64,000 nucleotides of DNA. Source: Macrotis lagotis. Its lineage: Eukaryota > Chordata > Mammalia > Peramelemorphia > Peramelidae. This document shows, one piece after another, positions 44,179 to 55,280 of this stretch. Below the pieces are notes generated by a model. It made no database searches. It was not told the origin of the DNA and was given only the letters and a program-made list of their open reading frames with translations. Numbering within the stretch: position 1 is the first letter of the stretch; the number at the start of each line of letters is the position of its first letter. The DNA lies in NCBI RefSeq assembly GCF_037893015.1, contig NC_133666.1:620477156-620541155 (forward strand), read 5' to 3'. A program made the translations under genes and the position numbers.

Positions 44179-45066
44179 CAGAGTATTTCTTTTTCTTTTT
44201 GCAATGAAGATTTTATTAGTTCATTTGGTCATCAGTACATAGACACTATGAATAAATTGTACATTTAAAAAATGCTAGAAAAGTCTAAAAATTATGTAGT
44301 TGTAACCTTTTTCTAAACTGTTATTCCAGTGACTTTTCTTACTTTGTTTGGAGGCAATTCTCCCTAAAAAGAAGTTATCAAATACCAGTATCCTGAATAT
44401 AGATAAGGTATTTGATCTTTTACAAAGCAAGTTTCCACTAATTCTGTATTTAATAAAACTACACTCACTATAAACATTTTCCAGTCTTTTACAGTACATT
44501 AACAAAGTTACCAGAAAAAAAAATGTACCACTATTACCAAAGATGACAATGTCACTGATAGCACACAATTTTGAAAGGGAGATCCAACACCAGGGAGTCA
44601 TTTTATTTAGGCTGAAAGACAAGATAGATATAGATTAATCAAAATAAGATCTTTAAAATTCATGGTCACAACTCCAAATTACTATCTCTGCTTCATTTAA
44701 TTTGATGTAACAATTGCCCATGCAATGTTAAGTCTATGCACAAGACATGAAACATTTTCCAAATCAACAGACTATTAATTTCTGGTTGTATTAAAACAAA
44801 CAAACAAAAAACCAAACTGATAATGTGCACATGATCTTACTTTTTTAAATAGGACTCTAAATAATGGCACTTTAGATTGGCTTCACTTATTTAATTGTTT
44901 TAAAACATTAATGTGATGAGGTGGGACTGCCTCCTTCTTAAAAATGTGTTTCTAGAGAGTTACTAAAAAACTGACATTTACAAAATAGTTGATAAAAATA
45001 TTCCTCTAAATTGTACAAGAAGGGAGGGTACAGGGACAATTGTTAAGATTTTTATAAGATGTTATT

Positions 45067-45104
45067 AAAAAAATAAAAATAAAAATAAAAATAAACTAAA
45101 AAAA
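45067..45104 (+). mobile_element. 38-bp A-rich tail-only insertion
   Basis: An A-rich run with (AAAAAT)n spacing lies between two copies of aagatgttatt (45056-45066 and 45105-45115). The duplication includes the HMGN1 stop codon, so the reading frame is preserved. It resembles a retrotransposition that copied only a poly(A) tail. Confidence 0.65.
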
Positions 45105-45110
45105 AAGATG

Positions 45111-45419
45111 TTATTCAGATTTGGTTTCTTTCTCTCCTGCTGAATCAGAGGCTGGAACCTCTTCATTTTTAGTTTCTCCATTTTCTGCAGGCAAATCATC
45201 TTTATTCTCTTCTTGCTTGGTAGCTTCTGCTTCTTTTCCTTTGGCTCCTTTTTCCCCTTTTGTGCAAACTTTTTTGTCCTCAAATTTAGCCTTCCCAGCT
45301 GTCTTTTTGGGCTTTGGTTCCACCTCTGCAAGGGCTGGTTTAGCTGACAATCGGGCCGACCTCCTCTTGGGCTCTTCCCTTACATCCTCTTCTGAGGAGT
45401 TGACCTTCCTCTTGGGCAT
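45111..45419 (-). CDS. Open HMGN1-like frame in the retrocopy
   Basis: 102 codons, ATG to TAA, without a stop or frameshift. It aligns along its length with HMGN1, a nucleosome-binding chromatin protein of the nucleus. It keeps the basic N-terminus MPKRKV, the nucleosome-binding core PKRRSARLSAKP (residues about 17-28) and the acidic C-terminus (DLPAENGETKNEE, ASDSAGEKE). Human HMGN1 is 100 aa. There are differences from the human protein (for example SSEEDVREE and a changed basic middle), but without the marsupial parent I cannot say which arose in the copy. No promoter of its own is evident beyond the copied 5' UTR. It may be a young neutral copy or an expressed retrogene. Confidence 0.6.
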   Translation of the reverse strand: MPKRKVNSSEEDVREEPKRRSARLSAKPALAEVEPKPKKTAGKAKFEDKKVCTKGEKGAKGKEAEATKQEENKDDLPAENGETKNEEVPASDSAGEKETKSE

Positions 45420-45782
45420 CTTGGCTGCGCGTGTGGACCAGCTCCCTCTCCCCAGGGGCGGGCGGTCACCGGAGAGGGCGGCGGGTTCTGGGTTCGCAGG
45501 CAGAGGGCCGCGGCGGCGGGAGCTTCTACTGCGGCGGCTTCCAGCCGGATCCAGAGTATTTCTTAATCTGTTAATTGGTCTAGGGTATCACTGTTTATGT
45601 CTAAATCTTGTACCCATTTTGATCTTATTTTGGCATAGAGTGTGAGATGTGGATCTATCCCTAGTTTTTGTCATACTATTTTTCAGTTTTCCCAGCAATT
45701 TTTGTCGAATAGTGCATTCTTATCCTAGAGCTAATATCTTTGGTTTGTCAAACAATAGATTACTATAGTCATTTACTACTGG

Positions 45783-45936
45783 GGTTTTTTTTAGGTTTTT
45801 GCAAGGCAAATGGGGTTAAGTGGCTTGCCCAAGACCACACAGCTAGGTCATTATTAAGTGTCTGAGGTCAAATTTGAACTCAGGTACTCCTGACTCCAGG
45901 TCTGGTGCTCTATCCACTGCACGACCTATCTGCTCC
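45783..45936 (-). mobile_element. WSINE1-like SINE
   Basis: Antisense copy in LINE-1 ORF2, followed by a small direct repeat 'agtacctggc' (twice, 45937-45956). Confidence 0.88.
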
Positions 45937-46135
45937 AGTACCTGGCAGTACCTGGCAGTTTTGATGACTGCTGCTTTAAAGTCTAATTTTAGCTCTGGTA
46001 CAGCAAGGCCACCTTCCTTTTTATATTTATTTTTATCAGTTCTCTTCCTATTCTTGACCTTTTGTTGCTCCAGATGAATTTTATTGCTATTTTTTCCTAG
46101 CTTGGTACAATAGTTACTTGGTAGTTTGATTGGTA

Positions 46136-46930
46136 TAACACAAAATAAATAATTTTTAAAAATTATTTTTATTACATATCTCCCAATTGTATAAACAAAA
46201 ATTTTAATAATAATTTTCTAAAATTTTGAGTTCCACTATACATAATGGATTATAAAACTTTGTGTGCTCTTTAGTCCAACAATACCACTTCTAATATATA
46301 TCTAAAAGAAATAAAAAATATTGGGAAAAGCATAAATTTGTGCAAAAAATATTTATAGTTCTTTTTGTGGTGGCTAAGAATACAAAATTGAAAGGATGCC
46401 CCATCATTTGGGGAAAGACTCAACAAGATGTGATATATGATTGTGATAGAATATTATTGTATTCTAAGAAATGGCAAGGAGGATGATTTTAGAAAAACCT
46501 GGAAGGACTTATATGATAATGCAAAGTGAAGCAAACAGACCCAGGAGAATGTTTATATAGTAATAGCACCATTGTATTATGAAGAACTATTCTCTGTGAT
46601 ACAGTGACCCAAGGCAATCCCAAAGGACTAATGATTTACCATACTATCTGCTTCCAAAAAAACATGATAGTTGGAAGATAGACTGAGGCATGCTATTTTT
46701 CAATTTTTCCTTTCATTCTTTTTTTATTTGAGTCTTCTCGTAAAAAATCACTAATATGAAAATGTTTCATTTGATTGCAAAAGAATTTTCTTTTGATTTC
46801 CAGATTCTCCTCTTTTCTGCTCCTTCCTTGAGAAAGAAATTTGGTATCCATTATACATGTGAAGTTATATAAAACATATTTTTAGTTATGTTGCAAAACA
46901 ACAAAAAGAAAGTTTAAAAAAGGATGCTTT
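46136..46930. repeat. LINE-1 3' fragments
   Basis: 46136-46230 is an antisense 3' scrap. About 46245-46780 is a sense LINE-1 3' end ('tttagtccaacaataccac', 'tttgtggtggctaagaat', 'cccatcatttgggg', 'aaaaacctggaagg'). 46785-46930 is antisense 3' UTR. Confidence 0.55.
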
Positions 46931-47081
46931 GGAGCAGCTAGGTGGCACAGTGTATAGAGCGCTGACCTTGGAGTCAGGAGACCTGGTCAAATCCATCCTC
47001 AGACACTAATACTTCCCTACTGGACACTGGACAAGTTACTTAGCCCCAATTCCTTGCCAAAAAAGCCTAACTTCTCTCTAA
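46931..47081 (+). mobile_element. tRNA-SINE, MAR1-like short form
   Basis: 'gagcagctaggtggcac' to 'cccaattccttgcc' then an A-rich end. It lacks the WSINE core 'ttaataattacc' and instead has 'ctaatacttccctac'. Flanks 'aaaggatgctt' (46919-46929 and 47082-47092) form a target-site duplication. Confidence 0.75.
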
Positions 47082-48180
47082 CAAAGGATGCTTCATTCCA
47101 TATTCAGCAATCACCAGTTCTCTCATTGGATTGCTTTTTTCATCATGGTTCCTTTAGATTTGTCTTGGATCATTGTCTTGCTTAGAGTAGCTGTCTTTAC
47201 AGTTGAACGAACATGCTTACTATGTTGCTGTTTCTGTGACAACCTTTTCCTAATTGTGTTCACTTCCTTTTGTATCAGTTTATATGTCTTCCTAGGTTTT
47301 TCTGAAATTACCCTAATCATCATTTCTTATGGTATAATAGTATTTCATCACAATCATATATCACAACTTGTTCAGTCATTTTTCTATTGATGTATATCTC
47401 CTCAGTTACCAATTCTTTTCCACCATTGCTATAAATATCTTTGTACAAATAGATCTTTTCCCCTATTCTTTAATCTCTGTATTATAGACCTAGCAGTGGT
47501 GTTACTGGATCAAAAGGTCTGCATAGAATGGTCCTTTGACCACATTTCCAAATTTCCAATCATTTCAGAATGTAGAATACTCCACCTCACCAACATTGCA
47601 TTAATGTTCCTATTTTTCTCTATCCCCTCCAGCCTTTGTCATTTCCTTTTTCTTTTATGTTAACCAATTTGATAAGAATCTTAAAACTGTTTTAATTGCA
47701 TTTTTCTAATCAACAGTGACTTAGAACATTTTTAAATGTGACTATTGATAGCTTTGATTCTTCTGAAAATTATTTGTTCCTGTCCTTTGACCATTTATCA
47801 ACTGGGGAATGAATCTTATATTTAAGCTGTGTTTTGGTAAATTTAAATTTCATGTAATCAAACTTATTTTTTTTTAGGTTTTTGCAAGGCAAACGGGGTT
47901 AAATGGCTTGCCCAAGGTCACACAGCTAGGTAATTATTAAGTGTCTGAGACTAGATTTGAACCCAGGTACTCTGACTCCAGGGCTGGTGCTTTATCCACT
48001 ACACCACCTAGCCACCCCTAAACTTATTTGTTTTGCATCCTATAATCCTTCTTTCTCTCCTCTATGATCATAAACTCTTCTCTTACCCATAGATCTGACA
48101 GGTATATTTTTCCACGCTCCCTTTATTTACATATGGTGTCATCCTTAGGCCTAATTCATTTATCTATTTTTCTTTTTTTC
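47082..48180 (-). repeat. LINE-1 fragment, antisense, with nested WSINE
   Basis: 3' region and ORF2 C-terminus of a LINE-1 in antisense ('atttgtcttggatcattg', 'cctagcagtggtgttact', 'cctcaccaacattgcat', 'ccatttatcaactgggg'). A WSINE occupies 47870-48017, after which the LINE text continues ('cccatagatctgacagg'). Confidence 0.65.
47870..48017 (-). mobile_element. WSINE1-like SINE
   Basis: Antisense copy. Target-site duplication aaacttattt (47860-47869 and 48019-48028). Confidence 0.9.
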
Positions 48181-49094
48181 ACTTTTTAAAAATTTATTTT
48201 CCTGGTTATATATAAAGATAGTTTTCAACATTCATTTTTGTTAACTTTTCTTCCTCTCACTGTTCCTCCCCCCCGACCTAAGATAGCAACTGATCCAATA
48301 TAGGTTATACATGTACATTCATATTATACATATTTCCATATTTATCATACTGTAAAAGGAAAATAAGAACAAAAGGGGAAAGCCATGAGAATAAAAAAAA
48401 ATCAAAACATTTTTTATGAGTGCAAATAATACACTCTGATCTCCACTCAGACTCTATAGTTCTTTCTCTTGATGTGGATGGTATTTTCCATAAAAGGTCT
48501 CAAAGTAACTTTGATACTGTATTGATGAGAAGAGCTAAATCTATTGCAGTTGATTATCTCATAAACTTGCTTTTACTGTGCACAATGTTCTGATTCTGCT
48601 CATTTCACTCAGCATCAGTTAATGTAAGTCTCTCCAGGCTTTTCTGAAGTCCACCCATTCATGATTTCTTACTGAACAATAGTATTCCATCACATTCATA
48701 GACTATAACTTGTTTAGCCATTCCCCAATTGATGGACATCTCCTCAATTTCCAAATCTTTGCCTCTACAAAAAGAGCTGCCATAAACATTTTTGTGCATT
48801 TGGGTCTTCTCCCCTTTTTATGATCTCTTTGGGATATAGATATAATAGGGGTATTGCTGGATCAAAGGGTATGCACGGTTTTATTGCCATTTGGGAAGAA
48901 TAGCTCCAAATTGCTCTTCAAAATAGTTGAATTAGTTCACAACTCCATCAACAATGCATTAATGTTCGTTTTCTCACATTCTCTCCAACATTGATCATTT
49001 TCCTTTTTTTATCATTTTAGTCAATCTGATTCTGTGAGATGGTCAGAGGTGTTTTAATTTGCATTTCTCTAATCAATAATGATTTGGAGTTATT

Positions 49095-49098
<4 letters not shown>

Positions 49099-49131
<33 letters not shown>
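49099..49131. repeat. (AT)n microsatellite
   Basis: An uninterrupted AT dinucleotide run of about 16 units inside LINE-1 ORF2; probably length-variable. Confidence 0.9.
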
Positions 49132-49134
<3 letters not shown>

Positions 49135-50513
49135 CTTTAATTCCTTCATCTATAAAAAGTTTTAATTTCTTCATCTGAAAATCACTTGTTCAATCTCCTT
49201 TGATCATTTATCAATTGGGCAATGATTTGTATTCTTATGAATTTGAGTCGGTTCTCTAGATATATTTAGAAATGAGACCTTTATCAGAAACAATGGATGT
49301 AAAAATTATTTACCAGCTTTCTACTTTCCTTCTAAAATTGGTTTTCTTTGTGCAAAGTTTTTCAATTTGATATAATAAAAATTATCCATTTTGCATTTCA
49401 TAATGTTCTCTCTCTCTTGTTTAATCATAAATTATTTTCCTTTCCACAGATCTGATAGCTAAATGATTCCTTGCTTGACTAAACTGCTTATGGTAAGAGT
49501 CTTTGTATTTAAATCTGTACCCTTTTCAACCTCATTTTGGAATAGAAATGTTGGTTTATGCCTAGTTTCTACCATACTATTTTTCAATTCCCAATTTTTG
49601 TCAAATAGTAAGTTCTTATCCCAGAAACTGAAGTTTTGGGGTTTATCAAACAGTAATTATTTACTATTATGACTTGTGAACATAATCTGTTTCACTGACC
49701 AACTACTTTATTTCTTAGTACCAGTTTTGATAATTGCTGTTTATAATAATAGGTTTAGATCTGTTAGCTAGGGTGATTTCCTTTGCATTTCGTTCATTAA
49801 TTCCCTTTATATTCTTGACCTTTTGCTCTTCTAGATAAATTTTGTTATTGTTTTATCTAGTTCTATAAAATAATTTTGGTAGTTCGATTGGTATAATTCT
49901 ATTGAATAAGTAGAATAATTTAGGTAGAATTGTCATTTTTATTATATTAGCTTAGCTAACCAGTGAATGGTTGATATTTTTTCCATTGGTTAGTTGTGAC
50001 TTTATTGGTGTGAAAAGTGTTTTGGAATTGTATTCATATAATTCCTGGATTTGACTTGACAGGTAGACTCCAAAATATTTTATATTTTCTACAGTTATTT
50101 TGATTGGAATTTCTCTGTCTTTTTTACTGGACTCTGTTGGTAATATATAGAAATATTGATGATTTATGTGGGTTTGTTTTATATCCTGTTACTTTTCTAG
50201 AGTTTTAATTGCTTCAAATAGTTTTTTAGCTGATTCTCTATGTATACCATCATATTATCTGCAAAGAATGATAGCTCTATTATCTCGTTGCCTATTCTAT
50301 TTCTTTTAATTTCTTTTTATTATTTTGTTGCTAAAGCTAATATTTTTAGAAAAATATTTAATCATAGTGGTGGTGATAACCTTGTTTCACCCCTGATTTT
50401 ACTGAGAATTTTTAAAGCTTGTCTCCAATACATTAAATGCTTGCTGATAGTTTTAGTTATATGTGGTTTATCATTTTAAGGGAAGCTCCATTTATTCCTG
50501 TACTCTCTAGAAT

Positions 50514-50664
50514 TTTTTTTTAGTTTTATTGCAAGGCAGTGGGGTTAAGTGACTTACCCAAGGTCACACAGCTAGGTAATCAGTAGGTGTCTTAGTCTGG
50601 ATTTGAACTCAGGTCCTCCTGATGCCAGGACCAGTGCTCTGTCCATTGTGTCACCTAGCTGCCC
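50514..50664 (-). mobile_element. WSINE1-like SINE, diverged
   Basis: Antisense copy with an altered core ('gtaatcagtaggtgtct'). Flanks 'ctctagaattttt' and 'ctctagtgttttt' form a decayed target-site duplication. Confidence 0.85.
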
Positions 50665-50847
50665 TCTCTAGTGTTTTTGATAGAAATGTGTGCTGTATTT
50701 TGTCAAAAAAATTTTCAGCATCTATTAAAATAATCATGTTACTTCTGATAATTTTGTTGAACATAAGAAAGCTATTGAACTAGGAAATAAAACCAAGAGT
50801 TTGTTTTTAAAAAACCCCAACAAAATGAATAAAATTTTGGTTAATTT

Positions 50848-50993
50848 GATTTTTTTTGCAAGGCAATGGGGTTAAGTGGCTTGCCCAAGGCCACACAGCT
50901 AGCTAATTATTAAGTGTCTGAGACTGGATTTGAACCCAGGTACTCCTGACTCCAGAGCTGGTTTTTTATCCACTGTGCCACCTAGCCACCTCT
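50848..50993 (-). mobile_element. WSINE1-like SINE
   Basis: Antisense copy in LINE-1, missing the usual 'aggttttt' before 'gcaaggc'. 'tttgatt' and 'ccttgatt' at its edges may be remnants of the target-site duplication. Confidence 0.85.
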
Positions 50994-51023
50994 CCTTGAT
51001 TATTTCTTGAAAGATATTGTCCA

Positions 51024-51146
51024 AAGCACCGGAGTCAGGAGTACCTGGGTTCAAATCGGACCTCAAACACTTAATAATTACCTAGCTGTGTGGCCTTGGG
51101 CAAGCCACTTAACCCCATTTGCCTTGCAAAAACCTTAAGAAAAAAA
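51024..51146 (+). mobile_element. WSINE1-like SINE, 5'-truncated
   Basis: Begins at 'aagcaccggagtcagg', lacking the first ~25 bases. Perfect 15-bp target-site duplication gaaagatattgtcca (51009-51023 and 51147-51161). Confidence 0.92.
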
Positions 51147-51362
51147 GAAAGATATTGTCCATTCTCTGTTCTTGATCATTACTTTCAGGTATTCTAATAA
51201 TTCTTAGGTTATCTTTTCTGGATCCATTTTCCAGGTCAGCTGTTTTTCCTATGAGTTTTTCCCCTACTTTACATTTTCTTCTATTTTTAAAGTCTTTTGA
51301 TTTTGTTTTATGGATTCTTGATGTCTTATAGAGTCATTAACTTCCACTTGCCCAATTAAAAT

Positions 51363-51510
51363 TTTTTTTTAAAGTTTTTGCAAGGCAATGGGGTTAAGTG
51401 ATTTGCTCAAGGTCACACAGTGAGGTAATTATTAAGTGTCTGAGGCTGGATTTGAACTCAGGTTCTCCTGACTCTGTCCAGTGCTCTATCCACTGTGCCA
51501 CCTACCCCTC
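51363..51510 (-). mobile_element. WSINE1-like SINE
   Basis: Antisense copy in LINE-1 ORF1 text. Flanks 'caattaaaattttt' and 'caattataattttt' form the target-site duplication. Confidence 0.88.
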
Positions 51511-51558
51511 CAATTATAATTTTTAAGGACTTATGTTCTTCAGCTGGCCAATTCTTTT

Positions 51559-51711
51559 TTTTTTTTTTAGATTTTTGCAAGGCAAATGGGGTTAAGTGGC
51601 TTGCCCAAGGTCACACAGCTAGGTAATTATTAAGTGTCTGAGACCTGATTTGAACCCAGGTACTCTGACTCCAGGGCCAGTGCTTTATCCACTGTGCCAC
51701 CTAGCCACCCC
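51559..51711 (-). mobile_element. WSINE1-like SINE
   Basis: Antisense copy. Flanks 'gccaattctttttt' and 'accaattctttttt' form the target-site duplication. Confidence 0.9.
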
Positions 51712-52572
51712 TGACCAATTCTTTTTTAAAGGAATTGTTTTCTTCATCCATCTTTTGTGTTTCCTTTCCCAAGTTGTTGACTCTTCTTTTTTCATAATTC
51801 TCCTTCATAATTCTCATTTCCTTTCCCAATTTTTCCTTCTACTGCTCTTGATTTTTAAAATCTTTTTTGACCTCTTCCAAGAGGACTTTTTGGACTTGAG
51901 ACCAGTTCATAATACCTTTTGAGACTTCCCATATAGACAGTTTGCCATTGCTTTTCTTTTCTAAAATGGCATTTTGATCTTCCCTGTCACCCTAGTAACT
52001 TCCTATGGTAAGGGATTTTTTTTTTTTGCTCTTTGTTAAAAGTTGAACTTTGTTCCTGCAACACAGTTCTTTAGCTTCTTGAGCTGGAGATCTAAGCGGA
52101 GGTTGGGGGGAGGGTGACTAGTCTATGACTTTTCACAGCAGGGCCTTAGGTATTGGTGGCTTGCTGCCAGTGATTTGGCAACCCAACGTAGTCCTGTCTC
52201 TTGTGATTCCATTCCGAGGCTCAAATTATGCCTTTGTTCTGGGGCTCAAAATATGCCTTCTACTCTGGGGCTAGAGCCCATGTTGCTGGCCTACCAAGTT
52301 GAACTGGGACTGGTGGATCTTGGTTACTGATCTTTGCCGAGGCTAAGAGCCTCCTCCTACACTCCCTGACTATCCTGGGCTGTGCTCCCCTTTTCCCCAA
52401 GTATGACAGACCTTTCCTTTCCAAGGTATGTTGAACTGGGAAATTGTTTAACTCTTGTAGTGTGGGTTCTGTTGCTCCAGAATCTGATTAGAAGCTTCAT
52501 TTAAAATTGTTTCAGAGGGAAATTAAGAAAGTTCAAGAAGCTTCCTAGATGCTCTCCACCATCTTGCTTCCA

Positions 52573-53114
52573 CACCCAGAAGTTATCTATATATCCAATT
52601 TGACCTTATCTTGGTATTTGGTGTGAAATATATTGGTCTATCCCTAGTTTCTGCCAAACTGCTTTCCAGTTTTCCAAGGAATTTTTATTCAAGATTGAGC
52701 TTTTACTCCTAAGTTACTATGGTTGTTTACTACTGTGAATTGTGTATTTAGGCTATTCCACTGAATCCACTCTGATTCTTTGCTACCTCCCTAATGTCAT
52801 GGTTGAGAATGAAGGACAAAAACAAACAGAAAAAACACTAGATTGTTTTGATTATTACTTCTTTGTAATAGAGTTTAAAATTGGAATTACTAGATTGCTT
52901 CCTGAACACTTTTACCCCATGAACTTGATATTATTGACCTTTTTTCTTCTAGATGAATTTTGTTACTAATTTTTGTAGCTTTATAAAATAATTCTTTGAC
53001 ATTTTTATCAGTTTGGCCCCAAATAAATAAATAGGTAGAATTGTCATTTTTATTATAATGGCTTGGCCTACCCATGAACAATTAATATTTTTCCAGTTTT
53101 TTAGCTATTACTTT
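52573..53114 (-). repeat. LINE-1 ORF2 fragment, antisense
   Basis: 'ttgaccttatcttggtattt', 'tatccctagtttctgcc', 'ctagatgaattttgttac' and 'ggcttggcctaccc' belong to the ORF2 middle, antisense. It continues beyond the MAR1 insertion at 53.58-53.70 kb ('ttgtatgaaaagtattttg'). The LINE-1 starting at 52572 appears to have inserted into this one. Confidence 0.65.
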
Positions 53115-53590
53115 GGGGCAGCTAGGTGGTGCAGTAGATAGAGCACTGACCTTGGAGTCAGGAGGACAGGAGTTTGAATATAGCCTCAGAAATATGACAC
53201 TAACTAGGTGTGTGACCCTGGGCAAGTCATTCCCTGACTGCCTCACATCTAGGGCTGTCTCCAGTCATCTGATTCATATCTGACCACTGGATCCAAATGG
53301 TTCTGGAGAAGAAACTGAGAATGGTGACTTATCACAGCACCTCCTCATTCAAATCCAATTCATGAGTTTATCAGAAATATCACTTCCCTGTCGTCATGGA
53401 CTTCTTCGAAAATGAAGGACACTGGGGCCGCTAGGTGGCGCAGTGGTTTAAGCACTGGCCCTGGAGTCAGGAGTACCTGGGTTCAAATCCGATCTCAGAC
53501 ATTTAATAATTACCTAGCTGTGTGGCCTTGGGCAAGCCACTTAACCCCATTGCCTTGCAAAAAAAAAAATGAAGGACAAACATTGCATTG
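53115..53590 (+). mobile_element. MAR1-type SINE, long form, split by a WSINE
   Basis: tRNA-like 5' part ('ggggcagctaggtggtgcag'), 'tgaccctgggcaagtcat', 'tggatccaaatggttctgg' and the RTE-like tail 'cttcttcgaaaatgaaggac'. The tail continues after the nested WSINE as 'acaaacattgc'. Confidence 0.85.
53422..53566 (+). mobile_element. WSINE1-like SINE nested in MAR1 tail
   Basis: Full-length copy with 12-bp target-site duplication aaatgaaggaca (53410-53421 and 53567-53578), showing WSINE is younger than this MAR1. Confidence 0.93.
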
Positions 53591-53935
53591 TAGATCTTTA
53601 TTTGTATGAAAAGTATTTTGTAATTGGATTCCTATAATCCCTGGATTTTCCTTGACAGAATCCCAAATATTTTATACTGTCTGCAATTGTCATTTTTTTC
53701 TATGATATGTAAAAAAAATACTTAACATTCATTTAAAAAGTTTTGAGTTCCAAATTCTTTCCTTTCCTTCTCTCCCCCTCCTCCTTCTTTTATTGATATT
53801 TCATTTAAATATGAATTTTCCCCTAAGGACTGCTTGGACTTTATCCAACAAATTTTTGAAATGTTATCCTACTGTTGTCATTCTCTATAGTGAAATTATT
53901 TCTATGCTTTTTTTCTTTGACCCATTCATGCTTAG

Positions 53936-54075
53936 TTTTTTTTTTTCAAGGCAATAGGGTTAAGTGGCTTGCCCAAGGCCACACAGCTAGGTAATTATTG
54001 TCTGAGGCTGGATTTGAACTCAGGTACTCCTGACTTCAGGGCCGGTGCTCTATCCACTGCACCACCTAGCCACCC
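53936..54075 (-). mobile_element. WSINE1-like SINE
   Basis: Antisense copy with a small deletion in the core ('gtaattattgtctgagg'). Confidence 0.87.
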
Positions 54076-54693
54076 CAGACACTGTAATTAACTTTTGATC
54101 CTTATTTCTATCATACTTTATTAAATTAAATTTTATTGTTTTATAGTCTGAAAGGGCTGCATTGAACATTTCTGCCTTTCTGCATTTGCTTGTCCTGATT
54201 CCTGATCTGTTTTTGTGAAGAAGCCATGAACAGTTGAGAAAAAGCAGCGGTCTATCATATCTAACTTTTCTAAAATTCTATTCATCAACATGACTTCTTT
54301 CTTGCTAATTTTATGGTTAGATTTGCCTAGTTCTGAGAGAGGAAAGTTGAGGTTTATGCATTTCCTGCCATAATTCATTGAATTTTCTTTTAAGAATTTT
54401 GATGCTATTTGGTACATATGTTTAATTTTGAAAGCACAATTCCTTTTAGGAAGATGAAGTTTCTCTGTTTATTCCTTTCCACTCTTCTTTGTCTGAAATT
54501 GTGAATTCTATCCCTATTTTAACTTCAGTTGGGGCATTATATATTCTGCTCCAGTCCTTTATTTTAACTGTGTTGTAAACAACATTTGTTGGATTCTGGT
54601 TTATAATTCATTCTGCTATCTATTTCCATTTTATGGGTGAGTTCATACAATTCTAATTCACAGTTATGATCATTTCCTTTCATCTTATTTATT

Positions 54694-54828
54694 TTTATTT
54701 TTGGAAGCAATTGGGGTTAAGTGACTTGTCCAAGGTCACATAGCTACAAGTATCTAAGGCCAGATTTGAACTTAGGTCCTCCTGACTCCAGGGTCAATGT
54801 TTATTTACCACATTTCCTAGCTGCTCTT
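54694..54828 (-). mobile_element. tRNA-SINE, diverged
   Basis: 'ggaagcaattggggttaag', 'cttgtccaaggtcacatagc', 'cagatttgaacttaggtc' and 'cacatttcctagctgc'. More diverged than its neighbours and lacking the 'taattattaag' core, so a MAR1 relic is also possible. Confidence 0.65.
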
Positions 54829-55139
54829 CTATCTTATTTTCTCATGTTTTTTTTCATTTTTTATTCTGCTCCTTCTCTAAATTCTATTTTGCTTTTGACT
54901 GCTGCCTTATTTTATTTGCCCTCTCTTTTATCACTCCTTTTCTCTAATCCCCTTCCCTTCCTACTTTCTTGTTAGGTAAGACACATTTCTATAATCAAAT
55001 GATTATGCATATATATTTTTCAATTTTGGATTAATTTAGATGTGAAGCTCAGGTATTACCTTCCCTGCCCCCCCCCATTTTCCCCTGAAATGTAAAAGCT
55101 TTTTTTTTGCCTACCTCTTTTTTTTGTTTTTGTTTTTAT

Positions 55140-55280
55140 AGGTTTTTGCAAGGCAATGGGGTTAAGTGGCTTGCCCAAGGTGACACAGCTAGGTAATTAT
55201 TAAGTGTCTGATGCTGGATTTGAACACAGGTCCTCCTGACTCCAGGGCTGGTGCTCTATCTATTGCACCACCTAGCCACC
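55140..55280 (-). mobile_element. WSINE1-like SINE
   Basis: Antisense copy. Both flanks carry ttttttgtttttgtttttat, the target-site duplication (about 55119-55139 and 55282-55302). Confidence 0.88.

Larger units (their letters stand above)
44192..45551 (-). pseudogene. HMGN1: HMGN1 processed retrocopy, full-length mRNA
   Basis: An intronless copy of the HMGN1 mRNA on the - strand with a GC-rich 5' UTR (45420-45551), a 102-aa frame (45111-45419), a 3' UTR of about 0.9 kb, AATAAA (44212-44217) and a short A-rich tail. A 13-bp duplication, cagagtatttctt, flanks it (44179-44191 and 45552-45564). A full-length 5' UTR is uncommon for retrocopies. A 38-bp A-rich insert lies just after the stop codon. 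It sits within a LINE-1. Confidence 0.88.
43200..46135 (-). repeat. LINE-1 ORF2 C-terminal half, antisense, heavily interrupted
   Basis: Antisense ORF2 text runs 43200-43823, 43995-44030, 45565-45782 and 45937-46135 ('agctgctataaatattctgg', 'gttctccagaatagttg', 'ccacagatctgacagagt', 'aggccaccttcc'). It is interrupted by WSINEs at 43824-43994, 44031-44178 and 45783-45936 and by the HMGN1 retrocopy. Stops are numerous. Confidence 0.75.
48181..52572 (-). repeat. LINE-1 with 3' UTR through 5' end, antisense
   Basis: The most complete LINE-1 here. From 3' to 5' in plus coordinates it shows 3' UTR (48181-48600), ORF2 C-terminus ('catcagttaatgtaag', 'aatagtattccatcacattc', 'ggatcaaagggtatgcac'), reverse-transcriptase region (49700-50780), ORF1 (about 51150-51980) and a 5' UTR ending at the sense start '...agatggtgg' (antisense 'ccaccatcttgc' at about 52557-52568). 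At some 4.4 kb including five SINEs it is shorter than a full LINE-1, so ORF2 has internal loss. Stops are frequent. Confidence 0.65.
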
